Under the pieces are notes generated by a model. That model was not told where the DNA came from and made no database searches. It worked only from the letters and a program-made list of their open reading frames with translations. The translations under genes were made by a program, and so were the position numbers. From assembly GCA_002255575.1 (NCBI GenBank), contig NCAT01000007.1, positions 1 to 64,000 on the forward strand: DNA of 64,000 bases, read 5' to 3'. Position 1 is the stretch's first letter, and each line of letters starts with the position of its first letter. Shown one piece after another: positions 15,054 to 23,349 of the stretch. This DNA is from Acidocella sp. 20-57-95 (GTDB taxonomy: Bacteria > Pseudomonadota > Alphaproteobacteria > Acetobacterales > Acetobacteraceae).

Positions 15054-17108
15054 GTGAGTTTAGAAATTCTGGCCCCTTTGCGTGCGCCTATCACATCCCT
15101 GCCCGGCTTAGGACCGCGATTGTCGGTTTTGGTGGGGAAGTTGGTGGGGGGGGAGCGTGTGCGCGATGTGCTGTTTCATCTGCCGGTGGAATTTGTGGAC
15201 CGGCGGGGGGTGACCACCATTCGGGATGCCAAGCCGGGTGTGGTGGCGACGTTGCGGATTGAGGTGATCCGGCATGAGGCGCCGGGGCGTAAGGGCCAGC
15301 CGCACCGGGTGGTGATTGGCGATGGGACGGCGTTTGCTGAGATTGTACTGTTTCATGCGGCACGGTTGGTGCAGTTCCCGGTGGGGGCGAAGCTGCTGGT
15401 CTCAGGCAAGGTAGAGGTATTTTCCGATAGAATTACCCTGCCGCACCCGGATTTTGTGCTGAACCAGGCGCAGGAGGCGGGGTTTCCGTGGATTGAGCCG
15501 GTGTGGCCGTTAGCTGCGGGCGTGGTGCCACGCGTGATGCGGCGGGCGGCGTTGGGGGCGCTGGAGCGGCTGCCGGCGTTGCCGGAGTGGCTGAGTGCCA
15601 GCGTATTGCGGCACCGGCATTGGCCTGGCTTTAAGGCCGCGATGGCGGCACTGCATGCGCCCGTGGAGATACCCGATGAAAAGCCGGGCGAGCGGTTGGC
15701 TTATGATGAATTGCTGGCGCGGCAGATTGCGTTTGCGCTGGTGCGGGCACGGCGGCGCAAGCGGGCAGGCCGGGTGCTGCTGGGGGATGGCAAATTACGC
15801 CGGGCGGCTTTGCAGCGCTTTGGGTTTACGCCGACGGCTGGGCAAATAAAGGCGCTGGCTGAGATTGATCAGGATATGGCGAGCCCTCACCAGATGCTGC
15901 GGCTACTGCAAGGCGATGTGGGGTCTGGCAAAACATTGGTGGCGGTGCTGGCGATGTTGCGGGCGGTGGAAGCTGGCGCGCAGGCGGCGTTGCTGGCACC
16001 AACCGAGATTCTGGCCAAGCAGCATTACGAGGTTTTGCAAAAACTGAGCCCGGTGCCTGTGGTGTTTTTATCAGGCAATGTGAAGGGCAAGGCCCGCAAG
16101 GCAGCGTTGGACGGCATCGCCGATGGGTCCGTGCCGATGGTGGTGGGGACGCATGCGATATTTCAGAAGTCGGTGGCGTTTCACGACCTGGCGCTGGCGG
16201 TGATTGATGAGCAGCATCGCTTTGGGGTGGACCAGCGGCTGGCGCTGAGTGCGAAGGGCGAGATGACGGATTTGCTGGTGATGACCGCGACACCGATTCC
16301 GCGCACGCTGTTGCTCACCCATTGGGGGGAAATGGATGTGAGCCGGATTACTGAAAAACCTGCCGGGCGCAAGCCGATTACCACGACGATGCATAAACTC
16401 GCGGATCTGGAAAAGGTGCTGGATGCAATCGAACGGGCGGTTGGCCATGGCGGGCGGGTTTATTGGGTGTGCCCGCTGGTGACCGAGTCTGAGGTGCTGG
16501 ATGTGACCGCAACGGAAATACGCTATGCCGCGTTGCAGGCGCGATTTGGGGCGCAGGTGGGCATGGCGCATGGCCAGATGGAACCGGCGCAACGCGATGC
16601 GGCGCTGGCGGAATTTGCTGCAGGCACCAAGACAATTTTGGTGGCCACCACCGTGATTGAGGTGGGGGTGGATGTGCGGCAAGCCAATGTGATGGTAATT
16701 GAACATGCTGAGCGTTTTGGGTTGGCGCAGTTGCACCAGCTGCGCGGCCGGGTGGGGCGTGGTGAGGCGCAGAGCTATTGTTTGTTGCTGCATGCAGATA
16801 AATTAGGTGTTGCCTCCCGCCAGCGGCTGTCGTTACTGCGCGAAACTGAGGATGGGTTTGTGATTGCCGATGAGGACCACCGGCTGCGTGGGGCGGGCGA
16901 CGCGCTGGGGACAAAACAATCCGGGTTGCCAGGCTATAGGCTGGCCGATGCGGAAAAACATGAAGGGCTATTGCCGATGGCGCGGCAGGATGCGGTGATG
17001 CTGTTGGAGACAGACCCGAAACTGGAAACCCCGCGGGGCCAGGCGGTGCGGGTGTTATTGAACCTGTTTGACCAGCGCGATGCGATCAATACTTTGAGGG
17101 CAGGATGA
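15054..17108 (+). CDS. recG: ATP-dependent DNA helicase RecG
   Basis: About 684 residues if the GTG at 15054 is used, which gives the usual N-terminus VSLEILAPLRAPITSLPGLG. The frame stays open further left and overlaps sdhE. The wedge (OB) domain lies near residues 60-150. The motor has LLQGDVGSGKTLVAVLAML (motif I), VIDEQHRFGV (II), MTATPIPRTLL (III) and LHQLRGRVGRGEAQSYCLL (VI). RecG remodels stalled forks and branched DNA. Its stop overlaps the Nudix gene start by 4 bases. Confidence 0.96.
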   Translation: MSLEILAPLRAPITSLPGLGPRLSVLVGKLVGGERVRDVLFHLPVEFVDRRGVTTIRDAKPGVVATLRIEVIRHEAPGRKGQPHRVVIGDGTAFAEIVLFHAARLVQFPVGAKLLVSGKVEVFSDRITLPHPDFVLNQAQEAGFPWIEPVWPLAAGVVPRVMRRAALGALERLPALPEWLSASVLRHRHWPGFKAAMAALHAPVEIPDEKPGERLAYDELLARQIAFALVRARRRKRAGRVLLGDGKLRRAALQRFGFTPTAGQIKALAEIDQDMASPHQMLRLLQGDVGSGKTLVAVLAMLRAVEAGAQAALLAPTEILAKQHYEVLQKLSPVPVVFLSGNVKGKARKAALDGIADGSVPMVVGTHAIFQKSVAFHDLALAVIDEQHRFGVDQRLALSAKGEMTDLLVMTATPIPRTLLLTHWGEMDVSRITEKPAGRKPITTTMHKLADLEKVLDAIERAVGHGGRVYWVCPLVTESEVLDVTATEIRYAALQARFGAQVGMAHGQMEPAQRDAALAEFAAGTKTILVATTVIEVGVDVRQANVMVIEHAERFGLAQLHQLRGRVGRGEAQSYCLLLHADKLGVASRQRLSLLRETEDGFVIADEDHRLRGAGDALGTKQSGLPGYRLADAEKHEGLLPMARQDAVMLLETDPKLETPRGQAVRVLLNLFDQRDAINTLRAG

Positions 17109-17602
17109 CACGCGCAGGGATGGCGGGGCAGCCACGCGCCCACAATCATTCCCGGGAGTACCCAAAGCATCCTCTGATCGGCATTGGCATTATTGTGCTG
17201 CGCGGCGAGGAGGTTTTGCTGATCAAACGCGGCCGCCCGCCCGCGCAATTTGCCTGGAGTTTGCCAGGCGGTGGGCAGGAATTGGGCGAAACCGCTGAGG
17301 CCGCGGCGCGACGGGAATTGCTGGAGGAAACCGGGCTAACCGTGGGGCCATTGACCTTGATTGCGCATGTGGATTCCATCCATCGTGACGAACATGATTT
17401 TGTGCAATTTCATTATACGATTCTGGATTTCGCCGCGGTCTATAAAGGCGGAGAGATAAAGGCCGGAGATGATGTGATTGATATCGCCTGGGTGCACCCA
17501 AAACAGTTTGATGCATATGAATTATGGGCGGAGGCGCGGCGGGTTATTGGGCTAGCAGTTTCGAAATTGCGGCTTGGAATTTCGTTGAATCCGGCGCCGT
17601 GA
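17105..17602 (+). CDS. Nudix hydrolase
   Basis: 165 residues. The Nudix box GGGQELGETAEAAARRELLE, continued by ETGL, matches G-x5-E-x7-REUxEExGU. The N-terminal IGIGIIVLRGEEVLLIKRG and the SLPGG turn are typical of the ADP-ribose pyrophosphatase/NADH-pyrophosphatase-like group, but the substrate cannot be set. It is coupled to recG by a 4-base overlap. Its last 59 bases overlap, tail to tail, the 3' end of the glutathione peroxidase gene on the other strand. The Nudix fold ends before this overlap, so the extra tail may be dispensable. Confidence 0.9.
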   Translation: MTRAGMAGQPRAHNHSREYPKHPLIGIGIIVLRGEEVLLIKRGRPPAQFAWSLPGGGQELGETAEAAARRELLEETGLTVGPLTLIAHVDSIHRDEHDFVQFHYTILDFAAVYKGGEIKAGDDVIDIAWVHPKQFDAYELWAEARRVIGLAVSKLRLGISLNPAP

Positions 17603-18026
17603 TGCTGGAAAACCAGTCCGTTAGTTGGCCGTCTTTGCCGATGAGATACTTGAAAAAATTCCATTTGGGCGATGTCATAAAACCGCCCTGCCCGCTGACC
17701 CATTTGAAAAATGGGTGAGCTGCGGGGCCTTTAACATGGACCTTCGCCATCATGGGGAAATCAACACCGTAATTGAGTTCGCAGAAGCTGGAAATTTCGT
17801 CCGCAGAGCCGGGTTCCTGGCCGCCGAAATCGTTGCAAGGCACACCAATTACCATCAGGCCAGAGTCTTTATGGTCGCGCCAGAGTGCTTCCAGCCCCTT
17901 ATATTGCGGGGTAAAGCCGCATTTGGAGGCGGTGTTGACGATCACTAACGGCCGGCCGGTGAGGTCTTTGAGGGGATAGGGCTTGCCTTGCAGGGTCTCG
18001 AAGCTGAAATCATAGGCGGTTTGCAT
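17544..18026 (-). CDS. Glutathione peroxidase family protein
   Basis: 160 residues from the ATG at 18026, which has GGAGGA 7 bases upstream. It is a thioredoxin-fold peroxidase with the catalytic Cys in NTASKCGFTPQY, Gln in FGGQEPGS, Trp in KWNFFKYL and the Asn of the same segment. These are the Cys-Gln-Trp-Asn tetrad of bacterial Gpx/BtuE proteins, which usually use thioredoxin or glutathione to reduce hydroperoxides. No signal peptide is seen, so it is cytosolic. It is divergent from mazG with a 31-base gap. Confidence 0.93.
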   Translation of the reverse strand: MQTAYDFSFETLQGKPYPLKDLTGRPLVIVNTASKCGFTPQYKGLEALWRDHKDSGLMVIGVPCNDFGGQEPGSADEISSFCELNYGVDFPMMAKVHVKGPAAHPFFKWVSGQGGFMTSPKWNFFKYLIGKDGQLTDWFSSITAPDSTKFQAAISKLLAQ

Positions 18027-18057
18027 GTTGGTATCCTCCAAGATTTCACCTTACATT

Positions 18058-18855
18058 ATGGGCATGACAGTCAAACCTGATTCGATCACGCCTCTCCTTA
18101 CTGTGATGGCGGCATTGCGGCACCCGGACACTGGCTGCCCGTGGGATAAGGAGCAGGATTTTAGCACCATCGCGCCCTATACAATTGAGGAAGCCTACGA
18201 GGTTCAGGCGGCGATTGCTGCCAACGACCCGGCGCAACTGAAAGATGAGCTTGGGGATTTGCTATTTCAGGTGGTGTACCATGCCCGCATGGCCGAAGAG
18301 CGCGGCTGGTTTGATTTTGGCGATGTGGCGGGTGCGATTACCGATAAAATGATCCGCCGCCACCCGCATGTGTTCGGCGATGCCGGGGCGCGGGATTCGG
18401 CAGCGCAGACCGCTGCCTGGGAAGCCCAGAAAGCGGCCGAGCGGGCGGCCAAGGCCGAAGCGGGGGTGCTGGATGGGGTGGCCACCGCCCTGCCCGCTTT
18501 GCTGCGGGCCCAGAAGCTGACAGCACGCGCCGCAAGGGTAGGGTTTGACTGGCCACATGCTGAGGCCGTGCTGGATAAGTTGGCGGAAGAAACCACCGAG
18601 TTACGCGCCGAATTAGCGGTGGCGGACCCGGCGCGGCTGCAAGATGAACTGGGCGATATGTTGTTTGTGCTGGCGAATTTGGCCCGCAAGCTGGGTTTGA
18701 ATGGTGAGGCTTGCTTGAGCGCTGCAAATGATAAATTTATACGGCGTTTTGGCGCCATTGAAGCCGCGTTGGCCGAAGCGGGCCGGACCCCCGCAGGTGC
18801 CAGCTTAGATGAGATGGAAGCACTTTGGACTCAGGCAAAAAGGGCGGGGCTATGA
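18058..18855 (+). CDS. mazG: Nucleoside triphosphate pyrophosphohydrolase MazG
   Basis: 265 residues with two MazG domains. The first has the Mg-binding helices IEEAYEVQAAI and DELGDLLFQVVYHARMAEE (E-E-x-x-E/D-E-x-x-D pattern). The second repeats it with EETTELRAELA and QDELGDMLFVLANLARKLG. CPWDKEQDF near the N-terminus is typical. It hydrolyses (d)NTPs to monophosphates, cleaning the nucleotide pool and modulating ppGpp responses. The starts at 18058 (MGMTV) and 18064 are both possible. Its stop overlaps the carbonic anhydrase start by 4 bases. Confidence 0.95.
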   Translation: MGMTVKPDSITPLLTVMAALRHPDTGCPWDKEQDFSTIAPYTIEEAYEVQAAIAANDPAQLKDELGDLLFQVVYHARMAEERGWFDFGDVAGAITDKMIRRHPHVFGDAGARDSAAQTAAWEAQKAAERAAKAEAGVLDGVATALPALLRAQKLTARAARVGFDWPHAEAVLDKLAEETTELRAELAVADPARLQDELGDMLFVLANLARKLGLNGEACLSAANDKFIRRFGAIEAALAEAGRTPAGASLDEMEALWTQAKRAGL

Positions 18856-19445
18856 ATAATTTGATGGCAGGGCACAAGAGGTTTCGCAGCGGCTATTGGC
18901 GGCGCTACCAGAAGCGCTATGCCACGCTCGCACGGGACGGCCAGGCGCCGGCAGCGATGGTGATTGCCTGTTCGGATTCGCGGGTTTCACCGGAAGTGAT
19001 TTTTGATTGCGCACCAGGTGAGATTTTCGTGGTGCGCAATGTGAGCAACCTGGTGCCACCTTACGCGCCGGATACTGGCAACCATGGTACCTCAGCCGCG
19101 CTGGAATTTGCCGTGACGGTGTTGCAGGTGAAAACTGTGGTGGTGTTGGGCCATAGCCTGTGCGGCGGCATACGGGCCTTGATGAGCGGGCCTGCAACAG
19201 GTGCCGGTGACTTTATTGAATCCTGGATGAAGATTGCCCAGCGAGCCCGCCAGCGTGTTTGCGATTCGCCCAACCCGGATGAGGATTTTGAGGCGCTGTG
19301 CTACCGTTGCGAACAGGAATCCGTGAAGGATTCGCTTGATAACCTGATGACATTCCCGTGGATTGCTGAACGCGTGAAGGCTGGGACGCTGACATTAGCG
19401 GGGCTGCATTTTGATGTGCAGACCGGCAAGTTGGAGCCTATTTAA
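18852..19445 (+). CDS. Beta-class carbonic anhydrase
   Basis: 197 residues from the ATG in ATGA. Zinc ligands are seen in IACSDSRVSPE (Cys, with the Asp-Arg dyad) and LGHSLCGGIRAL (His and Cys). GEIFVVRNVSNLVPPY is the family's active-site loop. It interconverts CO2 and bicarbonate in the cytosol, feeding carboxylases and helping pH control. It is coupled to mazG. The 3' end overlaps the DODA-like gene on the minus strand by 8 bases. Confidence 0.94.
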   Translation: MNNLMAGHKRFRSGYWRRYQKRYATLARDGQAPAAMVIACSDSRVSPEVIFDCAPGEIFVVRNVSNLVPPYAPDTGNHGTSAALEFAVTVLQVKTVVVLGHSLCGGIRALMSGPATGAGDFIESWMKIAQRARQRVCDSPNPDEDFEALCYRCEQESVKDSLDNLMTFPWIAERVKAGTLTLAGLHFDVQTGKLEPI

Positions 19446-19818
19446 TCGTTGGGGCGGTGTTGGGGGCCATATCGAAAACTTCGTCCGACTCTTCAGGTAA
19501 AATCTCGCCCTTGGCGGGCAGGATTTCGCCGAACCAGAACGGGTTTGTGATGTGGTCGTCACGCACGCGGCCGGTGTTTGGGTGCAGGAGAATTGGCAGG
19601 CCCTGGCGGTTGAGCATCAGCCACGGGATGAAAGCTGGGAATATATCGGCCAAGAACGCCACCTGGAACATCGGCGCGGTATGTGGGCCGACCGGCACGT
19701 CGTGCCAGCGGCCTAAGCGCACCAAAAAACGTTCGGATATTTGCGCGCGGAGTTGTTCGGCTTTGGCGCGTTCGGCGGGGCTGCGATAATAAATATGGGC
19801 ATGGTAACTCGGGATCAT
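19438..19818 (-). CDS. DOPA 4,5-dioxygenase family protein
   Basis: 126 residues starting at the ATG in ATGA shared with the IMPase-family stop. Conserved features are YHAHIYY (His pair), WHDVPVGPHTAPMFQVAF, a second set of candidate metal ligands, and ILLHPNTG near the end. The family (PF08883) contains fungal DOPA-extradiol dioxygenases; the role of the bacterial members is mostly unknown. The C-terminal tail is acidic and probably disordered. It is last in the hfq-hflX-IMPase run. Confidence 0.85.
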   Translation of the reverse strand: MIPSYHAHIYYRSPAERAKAEQLRAQISERFLVRLGRWHDVPVGPHTAPMFQVAFLADIFPAFIPWLMLNRQGLPILLHPNTGRVRDDHITNPFWFGEILPAKGEILPEESDEVFDMAPNTAPTIK

Positions 19819-20633
19819 GTCAGAAGTGCCTGTTGCAGATGAACCCAACTGGCTTCGTCTGGCGCGAGTAACAAGCCGCCTTCGATTTCCGAAGGGATAT
19901 AGGGCCAGCCATCGAAGTGCCGCGCATAGCCACCGGCTTCCTTGTGCAGCAGAAATCCTGCCGCATGGTCCCACGGGTAGAGGCGACGGAAAATTTGCAT
20001 ATGCGTATGGCCCGCTGCCAACATGCGGTATTGGTGAGCGGCACAACGATAATCTGACAGGCTCGCCACACGATCCAGCCGGCGCAGCACATGGGTTCGC
20101 AAAGGTTCAGGCATATAGCGCCAGGAAATCGAGCCGGTCATTTGCGCCACCGGCACCGGCGCGGCCACGCGCAAGCGGTGGCGTTTGCCGTCGGCATAGA
20201 CCATCCAGGCACCGCCACCGGCGATGGCAACTGCCGTATCGTCACTCACCGGGTCGTGGATGAAGCCGGCCAGCACTTCGTCTTGTTCAACCAAGGCCAG
20301 CATCACGCCGAATAAGGGCAGGTCTGAGGCGAAATTGGCGGTCCCGTCGATCGGGTCGATGATCCAGACTTTGCCTGGCAGTTTCAGGCGTTTGAGCAAG
20401 TTCGGGTCGTTGGCAACAGATTCTTCGCCAATGATGTCGGAATCCGGAAACAAAGCTTTCAAACCGGCGGTCAGCGCCTTTTCCGCCGCCACGTCGGCCA
20501 CGGTCACAGGGTCAAGCGGGCCGGATTTGGTGGTGATGTCGCTGGCCGCGAGATGCTTGAAGCGCGGCATGATCTCGGTGTTTGAAACCGCGCGCAGCAG
20601 TGCGATAACGGCGGCGATGTCTTGGGCGTTCAC
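19815..20633 (-). CDS. Inositol monophosphatase family protein
   Basis: 272 residues with a GTG start inside the hflX stop (GTGA). Metal and substrate motifs: GEES (Glu), WIIDPIDGTANFASDLPLFG (the DP-x-DGT-x-N/F signature), and YPWDHAAGFLLHKEAGG (the second Asp). It is a Mg-dependent, Li-sensitive type phosphatase fold. Substrates in bacteria include inositol-1-phosphate, histidinol phosphate and 3'-phosphoadenosine-phosphates; no choice can be made from sequence. It is translationally coupled on both sides. Confidence 0.9.
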   Translation of the reverse strand: MNAQDIAAVIALLRAVSNTEIMPRFKHLAASDITTKSGPLDPVTVADVAAEKALTAGLKALFPDSDIIGEESVANDPNLLKRLKLPGKVWIIDPIDGTANFASDLPLFGVMLALVEQDEVLAGFIHDPVSDDTAVAIAGGGAWMVYADGKRHRLRVAAPVPVAQMTGSISWRYMPEPLRTHVLRRLDRVASLSDYRCAAHQYRMLAAGHTHMQIFRRLYPWDHAAGFLLHKEAGGYARHFDGWPYIPSEIEGGLLLAPDEASWVHLQQALLT

Positions 20634-21814
20634 AGGCGCTCAAACCGGGCGCGGTCAGCCTCGCTCATGCGCACTTGCATATGTACCAATTCTTCACCGT
20701 CTTGGCGTTGCAGCACTTCGCCGTGACGGTATAGCCAGGAGATTTTAGCGCCATCGGAGACGGAAATATCGCATTCCAAAGTGATTAATTGCGCGGCTAA
20801 GCGGCGGTCGATGGCGGAGAGCAAGGCTGGCAGCCCCTCACCTGTGATGGCGGAGACGGCGATGGAGGTGTCATCGCGGGCTGAGACATTGGCGATGCCG
20901 CCGACAAGATCAGCCTTGTTCAGAACCTCGAGGCAGCGTTCCTGCCAGCTTTCATCGAGCGTGCCGTCTTTCACGAGGCCATTGAGCACAGCCAGCACAT
21001 CCGCGCGCTGGGCGGTACTGTCAGGGTGGGCGATGTCGCGCACATGCAAAATAAGATCGGCCTCGGCGACCTCCTCCAAGGTAGCGCGGAAGGCGGCGAC
21101 CAGCTCAGTCGGCAGGTCTGAGATGAAACCGACCGTGTCTGAAATGATGATGTTGCGGCCCGACGGCAGTGAGAAGCCGCGCATGGTGGGGTCGAGTGTG
21201 GCAAATAATTGGTCTTCGGCCATCACGCTGGCACCGGTGATGGCGTTGAATAAGGTTGATTTGCCTGCGTTGGTGTAGCCCACCAGAGCCACCACCGGGC
21301 AGGGCACACGCTTGCGGGCGCCGCGATGCAAACCGCGGGTGCGGCGCACTTCGTCCAGCTCCAGTTTCAGGCGCGTGATCCGGTCGCCGATTAGGCGGCG
21401 GTCAGCCTCGATCTGGGTTTCACCGGGGCCGCCTAAGAAGCCGAAGCCGCCGCGCTGGCGCTCCAAATGGGTCCAGGACCGCACCAGGCGCGAGCGCTGA
21501 TATTCCAGATGGGCGAGTTCCACCTGCAATGTCCCTTCACGGGTACGGGCGCGGGCCCCGAAAATATCCAAAATCAACCCGGTACGGTCGATGACCTTAC
21601 ATTTCCAGGCGGTTTCCAAGTTGCGCTGCTGCACCGGCGTGAGTTTGGCATCCACCACCGCCACCTGCACATCATTGGCGGCGATGGCTTGCGCCACCTG
21701 TTCGGTCTGGCCCTTGCCGAACAAAGTGGCGGGTGTCTGGTGGCGCAGCGCGTACACCGCTTCATGCACCACCACGAGCCCAATGGAGGCGGCCAGGCCG
21801 ACAGCCTCAGCCAT
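20630..21814 (-). CDS. hflX: GTPase HflX
   Basis: 394 residues from the first ATG. The N-terminal HflX domain includes PATLFGKGQTEQVA and VIDRTGLILDIFGARARTRE, then the Gly-rich linker RGGFGFLGGPGETQ. The G domain has GYTNAGKSTLFNAI (G1, about 180), SDTVGFISDLP (G3) and NKAD (G4). It splits stalled 70S/100S ribosomes. The frame stays open 37 codons upstream and encodes family-like residues ending EAEARMAEAVGLA, yet it contains no ATG, GTG or TTG. A CTG at 21925-21923 overlaps the hfq stop (CTGA). The true start is therefore uncertain. Confidence 0.94.
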   Translation of the reverse strand: MAEAVGLAASIGLVVVHEAVYALRHQTPATLFGKGQTEQVAQAIAANDVQVAVVDAKLTPVQQRNLETAWKCKVIDRTGLILDIFGARARTREGTLQVELAHLEYQRSRLVRSWTHLERQRGGFGFLGGPGETQIEADRRLIGDRITRLKLELDEVRRTRGLHRGARKRVPCPVVALVGYTNAGKSTLFNAITGASVMAEDQLFATLDPTMRGFSLPSGRNIIISDTVGFISDLPTELVAAFRATLEEVAEADLILHVRDIAHPDSTAQRADVLAVLNGLVKDGTLDESWQERCLEVLNKADLVGGIANVSARDDTSIAVSAITGEGLPALLSAIDRRLAAQLITLECDISVSDGAKISWLYRHGEVLQRQDGEELVHMQVRMSEADRARFERL

Positions 21815-21921
21815 CCGGGCCTCAGCTTCACGCGAAGACGGGCTCAGCCGGGCGAGCGATTTATCCCAAGGTAGCAGGATCGCGGCGCGATTGGGCGGCG
21901 GCGCGGTCTCGAGGAGGTTGC

Positions 21922-22260
21922 TCAGCCTTGTTCGTCCATACCCGGGCCGAAATCCAGGGTCTCGGGCGCGCGGGCGAGTTTGAGTGTACCGGTCGGGGTG
22001 ATTTCCGCTGCACTGCCGCCTTCGGCCTTGGTGGCGTCGAACAACATAATGGGGGCACCTGGCATGACGGTGCTGATGGCGTGCTTATAGACCAGCTGGG
22101 TATGACCATCCCGGCGCAGCAGCACGGAGAAATTATCAAACCAAGTAATGACACCCTGCAACTTTACGCCATTCACCAGAAACACGGTGACCGGCGTTTT
22201 GCTTTTGCGAACATGATTCAGAAATACATCCTGCACATTCTGCGACTTCTCATTGGCCAC
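21922..22260 (-). CDS. hfq: RNA chaperone Hfq
   Basis: 112 residues with a GTG start and AAGGA 8-9 bases upstream. The Sm core holds [20 protein letters not shown] and the Sm2 motif [10 protein letters not shown]; the Sm1 strand region is [20 protein letters not shown]. The core has the alphaproteobacterial-type VYKH pocket. A C-terminal tail of about 35 residues (from about 77) is mostly disordered with an acidic end. Hfq binds sRNAs and mRNAs. hflX directly follows, as in many proteobacteria. Confidence 0.97.
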   Translation of the reverse strand: MANEKSQNVQDVFLNHVRKSKTPVTVFLVNGVKLQGVITWFDNFSVLLRRDGHTQLVYKHAISTVMPGAPIMLFDATKAEGGSAAEITPTGTLKLARAPETLDFGPGMDEQG

Positions 22261-22364
22261 GGCGTTTATCCTTTTTTTTGTCGTCTTATGACGATGAAGT
22301 TAACACGTAAATAAAATGCTCAAGTTTTGCTTACCTCTGCGTGGCGCGCGAGGTATGCATCATA

Positions 22365-22392
22365 AGTATATCCCAAAGATGCCGATGAGCAA
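22365..22392 (-). promoter_or_regulatory. Candidate sigma-70 promoter for hfq
   Basis: On the minus strand, TTGCTC (22392-22387) is separated by 16 bases from TATACT (22370-22365). The start point would be near 22358, giving an hfq leader of about 98 bases. The -35 box touches the 3' end of the preceding BrkB-type gene. The leader also holds a 5-bp palindrome, TCGTC-ATAA-GACGA, just before the ribosome binding site. Confidence 0.4.
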
Positions 22393-23265
22393 CTAGGGGG
22401 CTGGCGGTCGTTGTCGTTGGTGGCGCCATTCGCGGTCAAGGGCCGCGTTTAGCTCCGCTCCGAATAACATGGTGTAGGCGGTGAGATAAAACCACATCAT
22501 TAGTCCAATCAATGTGGCGAGCGGCCCGTAAGTGGCGTTATAGACCGCGAATGTACCAACATAGAGCCCAAATGCCCACGAGCCGAGCAGCCAGACGATG
22601 GTGGCAAAAGTAGCACCCGGGGCAAAGAAGATGCGGCCAGAGCCGGAAGGGCCAAAACGGTAGAGCAGGCCCAAGGATGCAACGACGAAAGATATCATCA
22701 CAACGGCACTGAACAGGCTGACCAGAAATTTTGCGACCTCGGTAAGACCCACAAATTCAATCACTACGGGGATGAGGACCAAGATGGCGATGGCGAGCAC
22801 GGCGCCCAGAATGGCGATGAGTGTCATGCCCAGGGAGATGAGCTGAAATTTAAAAAAACCCCGCTGTTCAGTTTGGTTATAGGCCAGCGTGAGTGCGTTC
22901 ATTACGGATTTGGTGCCGGTGGAGGCCGACCAAAGTGAGAGGAGCAGACTGACTAAAAAACTAATGCCAAGGCCGCGGGCCGGCGAGGCGACCAAGCTTT
23001 GGATGCGATCTGAGATAAGCTGAAAAGCCGCAGGCGGCATGAATTCCTGCAAATAATGCAAATGTGGCTGCACGGTGGTGGGGTCAAACACCAGGCCATA
23101 GAGCGAGATGAGCATGGTGATGGCGGGAAACAGCGCCAGCGTGGCATAGAACGCACAGCCAGCGGCCACCAGCGAGACGCGCTGCGAGGCCGTGGCTTTG
23201 CACGCTTCAATAACAGAGCGTTTCAAAAGCCGCAGGTGCAGGCGATGGATGATGCTGGTGGGCAT
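22393..23265 (-). CDS. YihY/BrkB family membrane protein
   Basis: 290 residues with six predicted membrane helices. The family signature is visible as AAGCAFYATLALFPAITMLI near the start, LLLSLWSASTGTKSVMNALT in the middle, and YGPLATLIGLMMWFYLTAYT with FGAELNAALD at the end. The family was once taken as RNase BN, which is not supported; its function (possibly transport or envelope-linked) is unknown. It has its own position upstream of hfq on the same strand, with a promoter-like gap after it. Confidence 0.9.
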   Translation of the reverse strand: MPTSIIHRLHLRLLKRSVIEACKATASQRVSLVAAGCAFYATLALFPAITMLISLYGLVFDPTTVQPHLHYLQEFMPPAAFQLISDRIQSLVASPARGLGISFLVSLLLSLWSASTGTKSVMNALTLAYNQTEQRGFFKFQLISLGMTLIAILGAVLAIAILVLIPVVIEFVGLTEVAKFLVSLFSAVVMISFVVASLGLLYRFGPSGSGRIFFAPGATFATIVWLLGSWAFGLYVGTFAVYNATYGPLATLIGLMMWFYLTAYTMLFGAELNAALDREWRHQRQRPPAP

Positions 23266-23349
23266 GACCCTTAAGGTAAGGATTTCTCAGCGGCAATCAA
23301 ATGCGTCATTGATCCGACATAGGCAGAACAATGACGCAACATCGCAAAC

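Noticed and set aside
16071..16793. 240-residue minus-strand frame opposite recG
   Set aside because: Antisense shadow, rich in His, Gln and Pro, no domain and no ribosome binding site.
17101..17160. Nudix start further inside (near IGIGIIV)
   Set aside because: No internal ATG with a ribosome binding site; the ATGA overlap with recG is the simpler start.
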